Shown: positions 1 to 8,772 of the stretch, piece by piece
How the letters are laid out: every line of letters starts with the position of its first letter
Numbering within the stretch: the first letter of the stretch is position 1
Assembly (NCBI GenBank): GCA_013407085.1
Contig: JACCGJ010025999.1
Span: 1-64,000 of the forward strand
DNA length: 64,000 bases
Source: Atriophallophorus winterbourni
Taxonomy: Eukaryota; Platyhelminthes; Trematoda; Plagiorchiida; Microphallidae
Reading direction: 5' to 3'
Program-made: the position numbers and the translations under genes
Notes under the pieces: generated by a model
Database searches by the model: none
What the model was told of the DNA's origin: nothing
What the model saw: only the letters and a program-made list of their open reading frames with translations

Positions 1-244
1 CACGAAATCATGAAGAATATGTCCACGGCAAGTGGTCCGGAAAGTATGACTTGATACGTCCATCGATGGAAATTAGTATTAAAATAGAGCAGCAAGTTGT
101 CTGAAGAAAAAAGTCAAAAGAAACTTCAGTCGAAATTGGAAATCAATATGTCAGGCTGTTAAGACAATTTAGAAACCTTAAATATGTTCGAATGTCTGCG
201 TCTTTTGTGAAGCAATAGTTAATAGTTCAAACTAATAGGAATTC

Positions 245-391
245 CATGTTAAATGGGGTTAAACCCATAACCATGAAACAAAATATTCATTTGCATGCTT
301 TTCCGTCATTCACATCCCACGAATGAATGACGGAAAAGCATGCAAATGAATATTTTGTTTCATGGTTATGGGCTTAACCCCATTTAACATG
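245..391. repeat. 68-bp inverted repeat at the 5' end of the hammerhead retroposon
   Basis: Arms 245-312 and 324-391 are reverse complements with one mismatch (AAACCC against AAGCCC), separated by 11 bp. The left arm reads back to ...CATCCCAC at 320, the complement of GTGGGATG, which is the RNA 5' end expected after hammerhead cleavage. The structure suggests fold-back or second-strand priming during reverse transcription. Confidence 0.85.
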
Positions 392-512
392 TGTTCGGAC
401 ACATGCTTTGAACAGGTTGGTCGTACCAGCCTTATCCAACAGTGGCATACAAGCGCTCCTTGTTTACCATTCTTCCACTGTTTCAAGCGCATGCAGATCC
501 CGATCTTACTGT

Positions 513-556
513 TCCTACCTGATGAGTGCAAACAGCACGAAACCGGTCGTGGGGTG
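513..556 (+). ncRNA. Hammerhead ribozyme, type I, short stem III (intact core)
   Basis: The conserved core is complete: CTGATGA at 519-525, stem II GTGC (526-529) with GCAC (535-538) around a 5-nt loop, GAAA at 539-542, and ACCGGT closing a minimal stem III. The predicted cleavage is after C548 (GGTC^G). Stem I pairs TCCTAC (513-518) with GTGGGG (549-554). ACCGGT is a palindrome with no room for a loop, so activity is likely as a dimer, as known for minimal hammerheads in retrozymes and schistosome satellite repeats. Confidence 0.88.
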
Positions 557-607
557 TGAATGACGGAAAAGCATGCAAATGAATATTTTGTTTAATAGGA
601 ATTCCAT

Positions 608-1273
608 TTTCATTGTAAGTGCTGAGTGAAGAGCTGGTGGCGATCAATATAAATGGAAACAAAATGAATACTATTAGCACTGAAGATACATGACATCTGT
701 TTCCGTGCCCGTGTTCCACGCGATACAGATACATATTTGACGCTGACTTCCAGGCTGTTCTTGAGTAAACCCAATTTAATTTGACCATCGATGGTTGGAA
801 GATCGAGTTCAAAACTAAGAAACACATCAATAGGGCGAAATTCGCCATCAAATCTGAATTATTTCAATAATTTTAACTCAATAGAACGCAGCTACTTTCT
901 TAGTCAATTTCACATACATTTTCAATGAAGCCAAACAAAAATGCGTAGAAAGAATTAACGGATCACTAGAGTCAAGTTTTATGCTCAAAATTTGACGGGG
1001 ATTTCTATCGGTGGGAACATATTGTTTGTCTACCTACTCATGAGTAGCTGCTCTTTCGAAATACTTACAGCGCTGATAACTTGCCCGCTGTGTGCGAAAC
1101 TGATTGATATTAAACATTCCAGTCACACAATTTTATTGATCGGCTTATGAGGTGATCACTATGTTTATGGTGATTCCTGGAGAATGGCTACACAGCTCGC
1201 TGAGCACACATCTGTTGGTTAACGATCGACCTTAATTGATCAATGAAGAAAAAATGCAAACGTGATCAAATAC
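608..1273. other. No gene seen
   Basis: About 660 bp of AT-rich sequence downstream of the last visible exon of the minus-strand acyltransferase gene. It is probably intron. I see no ORF with family resemblance, no RNA gene and no dispersed repeat. Confidence 0.5.
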
Positions 1274-1496
1274 GCACTTGCGATTAAAACACAAAATATT
1301 GCCGTGTGGCCAAAAATAATCCAAATCATGGTCAGTACACGAATTCCGTCTAGGAATGCGAGTGGGTGTTCATTACGGTCCGCACACAATCTGTCCGACA
1401 GCGAAGGCCTGGCCGAATTGAACAATTTGTAAGTGTTGTATGGTACTGAGAAGCCGGCTAGCACTTGGAGGGAAATAGCCTGTCGCTTCAGATGAT
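1274..1496 (-). CDS. NRF-6-like gene exon: start of acyltransferase domain
   Basis: The acceptor TTGCAAAACAG precedes 1496. The frame reads a cytoplasmic segment, then NEHPLAFLDGIRVLTMIWII and FGHT. This matches the conserved 'L.GIR.L.M.W.I.GH' entry of the acyltransferase-3-like part of NRF proteins. The His of FGHT is the usual conserved residue. The donor (GTATTT, 1273) is my best guess; GTGCGT or GTGTTT nearby are alternatives. Confidence 0.65.
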
Positions 1497-4229
1497 CTGT
1501 TTTGCAAGAAAAAAACACGATACGGTTAGTAAAGCAAAAGTGCAATAATTTAGGCTACGACGAAAATGATATCTGATAATGTCGGCCTGCAGCCATCACA
1601 ACCGGACACGAGGTCGATTGTCCTGAATAGGTCACCACTCTAGACTCAGTGACCTATGGACGCAGCTGGTAGAACAGAACCAAATAAATCTATCGCAGCA
1701 AACAAGTGCTCCATCCACCTAGAGTACTAGTCACCAAAAGGTATCAGATTGCTGTGTAGGATCCTTTTAGCTTCGGTTTATCAATGTTCTTTCATTTGTT
1801 TCGCTTTATATATTTTGGTAACCCTGATATAATTACAATTTCCTGATGAGAAAAAACATTGCCGTTATAGATAACACAACCAGTTAGCGCAAAAGAATCA
1901 ATAAACGGGTTAAACAATGATTTGTAACAATTTGACAACTGAAAGAGACATGTTGAGTATTGAATAAGGAGAATAAGATGTAGCAAGCTTTGATCAAATC
2001 AAAGGAAGTGTCAAGATTTATAACGATTACATCCTTGAAAAGAGACTGAAGATGGTTGACTTAGTTGCTCCCATCATGAACAATTAAATTGCATTGCGGG
2101 TTGCAGATGTTTGGTCTCATCATGTGCAAACATACAACATCAAGGTCGCGAGAAATAAACAGTTCAACAAAGTTTCGTTGCTCCATGAGTATTGAGTAAT
2201 CTAAACCCTAATTCATCAAGGCATGGAAGAAATATGGAATAAATATTCGCTGATATTGAAGCCGCAAAGTTAGAAATTGAAGACAACTCCATGAATTTCA
2301 ACAGTTTTACGGAAATTCACATTTCCGTGCAAAACAGTCACATTAACTTTTCTTATGGTTCAAACTTCATGTTAGACGACGAAATCATAGGTAGCTGATT
2401 CGGCCGTTGAAACACTGTTTGCTAGGTAATCTTCTAACGCAGTGGGGTGAGAAACAGGGCCTTCTGATTGAAAACCGTATCCCATAATCCCTGTGCAACC
2501 ATGGCCCAGAAATTATGATCTAGGCAATGCGAATTAAACATTTGGAATGATATTTTTGCACAATTATCCATTAAATTTAGTTGCAACTAGTCTTGAATGT
2601 AAAACTTAAACATAAGAAAGAGCCAATGTGATAACATAAAACAAGATTTCGTATTTTTGAAGGTGTTATGTTTTCATAATCAATACAGATTATTTTAAGA
2701 AAAGTGCTAACCAACAAATACCAATGTTGGTCGGTAAAGCATAAGCTGAGGTGATTCATTTCGAATATTTTCCGATCTCCCTGACTTAACTCATCTTGTC
2801 AGCAGGCAAATAAAACATTTTCTGGTAATTTTGTCCATTTTTCTATCGGTTAGACGCGATACGCGTTGTGCGAAAGTGCAGTTATTCTGAGCTGCGTTGC
2901 TAAAACCGTGATTTGTCACCAATCATGGGCTGCATGCGAAAACACGCTGGAGTATCACTGCAATTTATATTTCTATTTTCATTCTATTATCTACCTAGGC
3001 TTGGGTAACTTGGCAGTATCTTACGTTGCGCGCAGTCTATGACTGTGCGGCAATTTGCCTGGATCAGACTTGTGATTTCATGCATACATACAGTTGGTTC
3101 GGCCTACGCAGTCTGAGATGATACAAGCACAGAAGCATTTGACTTGTTCGAATGCGATAAATCAGACATTTTAAATCGAAGAAATTTCCCGCTATCAGGA
3201 ATTAAACAAAGTTTGAACGATAAATAAAACACTCCGGTCATTTTGTTTTCATTCATGGACTCTAGACTGATTATTGCTTAAAACTCCAGATTTGTTGGTG
3301 CGAATGATGTATCGAGGCAAAATTCTTTAGTCACGATATTATCATTCAGTGATAACGGCCACATTTTACAGATGTTCGTTCGCTTTAAAAGGTATTTCGA
3401 CGTACTTGTACGATGTTCAAGATATCTCATGGATAGTTGGTCATCAGACGGACGTCGATCAGTCTGTTGATCTTCATCGGCTTGTCCAAGAAGTTCATCA
3501 TCCTCATCCTCATCAACAACTCCCGGTGTTATGAGGTTCGAACTCGAAACCACGGTAATCAAATGACACCTTTTATTACCGATCATACTCAGCCACGTAA
3601 TGCAGATCACCAATTCGTACATTGAGCCAACAAGCAAGAGGAGAGTGGCAACTATTAGAACGACACTATATTTTAAAGGAAAGAAAGATTCTTACGTTAG
3701 CTGAATGGATTACTAACATTGAAGAACGCAGCTCAAAATCAAAATCGCGAAATTCCTATCTGGTCTAAATATATGAAGACCTATTAAATAACTTCAGTTT
3801 GTTTACCGAGAAGCAAGTGAGTTTTCAGATATTACACCATGAATTTACAATGAAAAATAACAATTTGTCCAATCTCATAACATTAAATTCGAAATCAGGA
3901 ATTAAAAATAAATCAAGGCATCGGCAAGCGATAGTGATTTATCGATCTGCTATTAAAATACAAAAAGGCTGCTGTATTTGCTGTCTACTTGAATCGAAAC
4001 AGAAGAACGGTTTATCTTACTCTTGTTGTGACATCAAATTTCAAGTTTAAACCGAGGTAATAGACACCAGCTGCAAGCACAGAGATATATTGTGGTTTAA
4101 AATGTGGTCAGCGTATTGAGGGAGTCAATTCTCACATCCGAATGTAATCCTTAATTCGGAAAATCTCATTTAAGGCACACTTACTGAGTTACTACTTAGG
4201 TAATCCTTCTTGAAGAAAAATATCCCTCG

Positions 4230-4285
<56 letters not shown>

Positions 4286-5773
4286 TTTGCTCAGCAAAAT
4301 ATATATTCAGTTTTTTTGGGCTTTCAGGTTTTCAGTTATCTTGGGCTAACAGTCTCAGACAGCTTGATTATACCCATCATCTCAATGATTTAAGTTTTAA
4401 TTAGGCTATTTTAGTTTTCATTTTACGCTGTCCGCCTTCTTTTTCTCACAGAGGTATACGTACACATTTCTTAATATACCTCATCTTCAAACGCAATACT
4501 TTTAATAGATATGATGATCTTTAACCGGTAAATTTGTGATATATAACTCATAACAAGATGAGAAACAATCCTGTTTGATTTGGTTGATCGTATAATATTT
4601 GGAAAACTATGTCCACATCATCGACACAAACGAATGCATTTTAAGGCAAATGACTGCCTTTCGACTGTTAATGCACTACTTTTACTTAGAAATAGAATTG
4701 TGTGAAAAATGTAAAAAAATATTATTCGGGAAACATTTTTTCAGTGAGCAGATAGCTTTTAAATATCATCATTGCGTTTCTCCTATTACCGTTATATAAA
4801 TCTTGAGAAAGATTGTTCCTCACTTTTTTGAAAGATTCTGAGGATCAGGATAAACCTAATTGATTTTTAGTCAAATAGTAATTAAATGTTTTCAAGGATA
4901 TGTTAAAAAATGAATATGGGGCTAAACCACAATCAAGTACTATGTATGTAATTTCTCTGATTCAAAATTCAATGCAACGGAACTCACATAGCTCCCCAAT
5001 ACCATGCATCAGTCGATAATGCTTCAGGGCTAGTGTGGCAATAGGATGCAGCCTGATCAACTTTTAATCCAAATTTCGTAACCGCTATTGAATAATTAAT
5101 CATAATGCGCACGTACTTTTGTTTACGGATTGATATATTCTGTCTGCATTACACGAACGAGGCAAGCAAAAAGCTGTGTTAATTCCTATTCGCTGAAATT
5201 TTTAAATGAATTAGTAAAGTCCGTACCAGGTTCATGGGTAAATCTCTCTGAGTCACGTTGACCAATGACATTGAACAGTATTTGGATTGTATCGGTATAT
5301 TTTCTTTTCGCATATGTTCAGGAATGCTCATACATAGCTCAAAACTTCCAGGCCAATTTATGGCACCTCCTAAAATTCCAGGAGGTATATGGCCAATGGC
5401 ATCCAGCCCTAAAAGATTAATGTTATTTTTCTCAAACCAAAAACTCACATTCTAATCCGAACAGACTTCCGTTGAGTAATTTGTATTTAATCACATTTAT
5501 GTCGCGTTCACAATTATCGTCTAGCATGAACGTTTCATACAATATCGTGTGAGTAATGTTTAGATGGTTGAGATGTGGTATCATATATTTTGCCAGTATG
5601 CTTTTGTGTTGATTTAGGTTATCTTCGGTAGCCAAAATATGTAAATTGTATATTGCATTGTCATAGGAGTAGAAAGGTTTCAAATCTGAAACATGCTTCT
5701 CGGAGAGTACTGATGAGCATTGCAACATGTACACAATATAGAAGAAAATTATACGAGCAGTTATATTCCACAT
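1274..5773 (-). CDS. NRF-6-like membrane acyltransferase gene (N-terminal half, exons in window)
   Basis: A minus-strand multi-exon gene: exon 1 5773-5449, exon 2 5408-5227, a candidate exon 3 5052-4988, exon 4 3665-3370, exon 5 1496-about 1274. Splice phases agree throughout (1; 0; 2; 1). The order of parts is that of nose-resistant-to-fluoxetine proteins: signal peptide, extracellular NRF domain with the hallmark LDAIGHIPPGILGG followed by a Cys, a transmembrane helix with an acidic cytoplasmic loop, then the start of the O-acyltransferase segment (FLDGIRVLTMIWIIFGHT). In worms such proteins act in lipid or drug transport across epithelia; the role here is not known. The remaining transmembrane helices must lie beyond position 1. 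The exon 5 donor and exon 3 are the least certain parts. Confidence 0.68.
1497..3369 (-). other. Intron of the NRF-6-like gene
   Basis: A 1.87-kb AT-rich intron between phase-matched exons. Apart from a SINE-like copy at 2868-3091 I see nothing in it. Confidence 0.55.
2868..3091 (+). mobile_element. SINE-like element A, diverged copy
   Basis: Shares with the other family members the segments AACACGCTGGAGT, CTAGGCTTGGG(C/T)AACTTGGCAG, GACTGTGCGGCA and TGCCTGGATCAG, and ends in a CATAC-rich tail. It is more diverged than the kinase-intron copies; no target duplication is recognisable. Confidence 0.7.
3370..3665 (-). CDS. NRF-6-like gene exon: transmembrane helix and acidic loop
   Basis: It starts after ...AAATATAG at 3666 and ends at AACATCT|GTAAAA. 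The frame begins with a strongly hydrophobic helix (VVLIVATLLLLVG followed by a second hydrophobic stretch) and continues with a loop very rich in Asp and Glu (DEDEDDELLG). This is the helix-plus-cytoplasmic-loop organisation between the NRF domain and the acyltransferase domain. It enters needing two bases from the previous exon and leaves in phase 1, matching the exon at 1496. Confidence 0.6.
3671..4987 (-). other. Putative intron of the NRF-6-like gene
   Basis: AT-rich sequence without recognisable coding features, containing the TA microsatellite at 4231-4283. Confidence 0.45.
4231..4283. repeat. (TA)n microsatellite, about 26 units
   Basis: An uninterrupted alternating TA run of 53 bases, seen directly. 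Confidence 0.97.
4988..5052 (-). CDS. Candidate small exon of the NRF-6-like gene
   Basis: TTGATCAG|GCTGCA opens a 65-nt segment closed by a strong GTGAGT donor at 4987. It enters in phase 0 and leaves in phase 2, exactly what the flanking exons need. It codes for about 21 residues with a Cys and several aromatics (SYCHTSPEALSTDAWYWGA). The usual C-P-S-x-C motif of NRF domains is not visible here, so this exon is supported by splice phase rather than by homology. Confidence 0.35.
5227..5408 (-). CDS. NRF-6-like gene exon 2: core of NRF domain
   Basis: With the last base of exon 1 it starts with a Trp codon and reads WLDAIGHIPPGILGGAINW, then GSFELC and, about 20 residues later, KYCSM. NRF domains characteristically carry '(W)..LDA.GK.P.GIL.G....G.F..C' followed by a later YC. 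It ends at CTG|GTACGG in phase 0. Confidence 0.75.
5449..5773 (-). CDS. NRF-6-like gene exon 1: start, signal peptide, N-terminal region
   Basis: The ATG at 5773-5771 opens a reading frame beginning MWNITARIIFFYIVYMLQCS, a good signal peptide with likely cleavage around residue 23. About 85 residues of extracellular sequence follow with one Cys (DDNCERD). The exon ends GAA T|GTGAGT, and the intron to exon 2 is only 40 bp (5448-5409), ending TTTTAG. Very short 5' introns are known in flukes. No upstream in-frame ATG is better placed. Confidence 0.68.
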
Positions 5774-7589
5774 AGTCGAAAAACCAGCTAAAAATGAAGA
5801 ATAGTTTCCTAATATAAATATTTAACAAGTATTTTTTGACAAGATGTAAGGAAAATCAAATAAGATTGCTCTATAGTTCTAAAAACCATTTTGTTTTTGT
5901 TTTAAGATATTGATGTATACCTAGTCCATTATACCTTTCTAGGGATGTCAAACGTTTCATATTTATGAATGATGATAGTAACTCTTATTTAACAATCTCC
6001 ACATCCTGGAACGGAGTTTTGCATGTGAGCACCACAATACATATTACTACTATACCTAAAAGCATATCAGCTATTCAAAAGCAAGTTAGATCAGCATTTG
6101 TTGGGACTTACACCCCTCAGGATTGTTGATGTGAAGAAGCTTAAATGGGATTTCATCCGTTCTGCTTTCGTTCCACAAAAAGAAGTAGAAGAATGTGTAT
6201 TTCAATTAATGTTTCGGTCGAAATAATGCATGGGTATACACGAATAGGGTGGTTGTGATCTATGGAACTTCATGGAACAAAAAGTTGGCCAGCAAATTTC
6301 TGCTTGTAGACAGCAGCTCTCTGTGAGAAAAATATACTAAATTATGCACTTATAATGTATCGTAGATAATTATTCGTGTTTCGATAGTCATTTTTAAAAA
6401 GCGAACAATTGTTTCCAAAATTGTTTGCGAGATCAGCACTTATTATAAATTTATGACAAAGATAAGCATTACAATTCTATTAATCCTATTGTAATGCTGC
6501 ATTAAGTAGATAACTGTAGCTGATCTAACAATCTTGCAAATATTGGTGGATCAGAATCATCACGCTATTAACTGATATTTTTCTACCACACAAAAATTAC
6601 AGATTTGTCTGATACGCCATCACACACCCACACCCACGAATTATTATAATTTAATAAGATGAATGAGAAAACCTACTCACGAAAGGTATTGTATTTAAAA
6701 GCACAATGCGCAATAGCGCTGTTAGTGGTGAAATCAACGCTGGATCAACCGCGACTGTATCAGTGCGAATAGTTCAATTGTGTATTAATAGTAAAATAAG
6801 CAAAAAGCTTCAAATAACGACATGATGTTTTGTGCAGTGTGACGAAAAAAGATGAAAATAACGTCAGGCTGCATATTATTCAAAATTCTCGAGTTAATAT
6901 TAAATGCATATTGTCCTATTCATATTCATTTTATTTTAGAAGATTCTTATTATTATATTCTAACAAACCACAAAAACTGTATCTCGCAATGATTTTTACA
7001 TAATCCGATAAATAATACAACAGATGTTTTCCTATATAACATCATTATTTTATTGATAATTCTGCGGTTGTATAACTCCACATTTTATTCTTCCTGTTCT
7101 AAAATTCCTATTCTTGGGATTAAACAACATGAAAATATAAACAATAAACCAAGACAAACAAGGTAGAGCAAATAAGTTGTGAAAATTGTTTCGATAGTCA
7201 GGTGTAATTATAAAACAAAAACAGATATAAATGTGATATTAGTAGTCAACTGGAGACATACATTAGTAAAATCCATGATACATTACATAGGTAGCTATAT
7301 TGATTTAATATAGAAATAATTCAGATGAAAAAAGAAACAATAAAAAGTTACGTTCAGTGATGTATTTTTCGAAATCAATTAAAATAAAGCAAATTTGGAA
7401 AATCAAATAACACCTAATACACTTTTCAGCATGAATAAAAAGTTTCTCACAAAAAACATGCATATTCTATCTGCAATTGGCTGATCAATAAGTGTTACAT
7501 GGTTGTGTAACATGGTTGATCAAACAGTTGATCGTGAGAGGAATTGTAGCGATTACAAACATTTGCGAAGGCCGTGGCCTTGACGGGAA
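5774..7589. other. AT-rich intergenic region upstream of the NRF-6-like gene
   Basis: 1.8 kb without a convincing gene. At 6021-6040 a short piece (ATGTGAGCACCACAATAC) matches the hammerhead-type C repeat at 60303-60322. At 6120-6200 a stretch resembles 51695-51775 (TTAAA.GGG.TTTC, TCTGCTTTC), so both are remnants of one dispersed repeat. Promoter elements for the gene at 5773 should lie here, but none is identifiable. Confidence 0.5.
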
Positions 7590-7718
7590 CAGTTCAGTTG
7601 CACAGGACAGAAAGTGGCGAACGAGCCAATCGAGCGTCCAGAAATTCTTTCGGTGAAAAGCTTCATAGAAGCAACCACCACTGCCAAAACGTTCATTCTT
7701 ATTGTGATTTAGCTATCC
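7590..7718 (-). mobile_element. CR1-like LINE 3' UTR fragment
   Basis: Begins with a short TTCAG tail (AGTTCAGTTGCAC) and contains the conserved 3'-UTR block around AATCGAGCGTCCAGAA..TTC, also present at 8170-8290, 8815-8900, 11075-11130 and 31250-31330. It is cut by a plus-strand copy starting near 7720. Confidence 0.65.
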
Positions 7719-7719
7719 T

Positions 7720-8331
7720 CAACGATTTGAGTGGCGTGCAAATGAACGACTTCTTTACCTGAAGCCCCGCGCAGGGCACCCGGGGCCACTCACTTAAAAT
7801 TGTTAAGAAACTATGTCGGCTGGACTCCAGGAAACACTTTTTCAGCCTTTGGGTTGTTAACTTCTGGAACAATTTTCAAGAGAAACTTATATCTTGCAGT
7901 ACCGTGTCTAGTTTTAAGCAGGGGTTGTACCGCAACTGGGGTAAGTTGTTTCCTGAATACTTTCCTTAATTGCTATACAAGCTTAGGTTTTTCATCTTTT
8001 AATGTTATCCCGTAAATAAAGTAAAGGCTAGAGTTCTCTGTGTTCTTTATTTTATTATACACAATGCTACTTCAGCTGACCTCTCACCGTGCTGGTAAAG
8101 AGAAACTGCTTTTTCTTTTTCCAGCATCGGCTATAACACGGTGCTTCCTAAGTTCAACCCAGATAATCTCTTGGCTTCGCGATCGGCGAAGATTCCAAAT
8201 AGACAAAAAGAATAAACGTTTTGGCAGTGGTGGTTGCTACTCTGCAGCTTTCCACCGAAAGAAATTCTGGACGCTTGATTGGCTTGGTAGCCACATACTG
8301 TCCTGTGCAAACTAAACTGAACTGAACTGAC
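7720..8331 (+). mobile_element. CR1-like LINE 3' end: ORF2 C-terminus, 3' UTR and (CTGAA)n tail
   Basis: The frame from about 7723 to 7968 reads the typical CR1/Jockey ORF2 ending (RLDSRKHFFSLWVVNFWNNF) with one in-frame stop, so it is a 5'-truncated pseudogene. A 3' UTR of about 340 bp follows, ending in ACTGAACTGAACTGAC at about 8315-8331. That pentamer tail defines the element's 3' end. Confidence 0.75.
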
Positions 8332-8335
8332 AATC

Positions 8336-8762
8336 GCGATGCCAAGGGATTATCCGGGTTGTATTTAGGAAGCACCACGTAATGAATGATGCTGGAAAGA
8401 TAAGAATACATTTCTCCTCACCAATACGGTGAGAGGTCAGCTGAAGAAGATTTGTGTATTAAACAAACAGATTTTTAGCATTTACTTACGTACCAAACAA
8501 CACTAAAATGGTGAACAACCAATCTTGCATAAAAAATAGGGGGAGAATTCAGGAAAAAGCTCATCCCAGATGTGCTCCAAACACTGCCTAAAACTTGCGA
8601 CAGAACTGCAGGATATAAGTTCTTCTGGAAGCCGGTTCCAGAAATTTACCACCCTGAGGCTGAAAAAGTTTTTCCTGGAGTCTAGTCTGCATCGCTCCTT
8701 AGCAAGTTTGAGTGAATTGCCCAGCTCAGGACTTAAGGCAAAGATGTCGGTCATGATAACGC
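8336..8762 (-). mobile_element. CR1-like LINE 3' end, antisense, tail-to-tail with the preceding copy
   Basis: On the minus strand 8754-8503 codes for an ORF2 C-terminus (RCRLDSRKNFFSLRVVNFWN) ending in a stop, followed by about 165 bp of 3' UTR down to 8336. It abuts the tail of the plus-strand copy. Confidence 0.75.
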
Positions 8763-8772
8763 CACTTAACCC

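Larger units (their letters stand above)
234..607 (+). mobile_element. Hammerhead-ribozyme retroposon with target-site duplication
   Basis: A short non-coding element (248-593) is flanked by a perfect 14-bp direct repeat, AATAGGAATTCCAT, at 234-247 and 594-607, which I read as its target-site duplication. It carries an intact hammerhead core on the plus strand (513-556). Related sequence recurs at 42380-42580, 48806-49190 and 54310-54430. Its left end is a near-perfect inverted repeat (245-391). Its right end runs about 45 bp past the ribozyme cleavage site into the start of a second monomer, so the RNA template was longer than one unit. Mobilisation by an unseen reverse transcriptase is inferred; the element has no credible ORF. 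Confidence 0.75.

Noticed and set aside
1840..1862. CTGATGAG as another hammerhead
   Set aside because: No stem II or GAAA-stem III partner follows.
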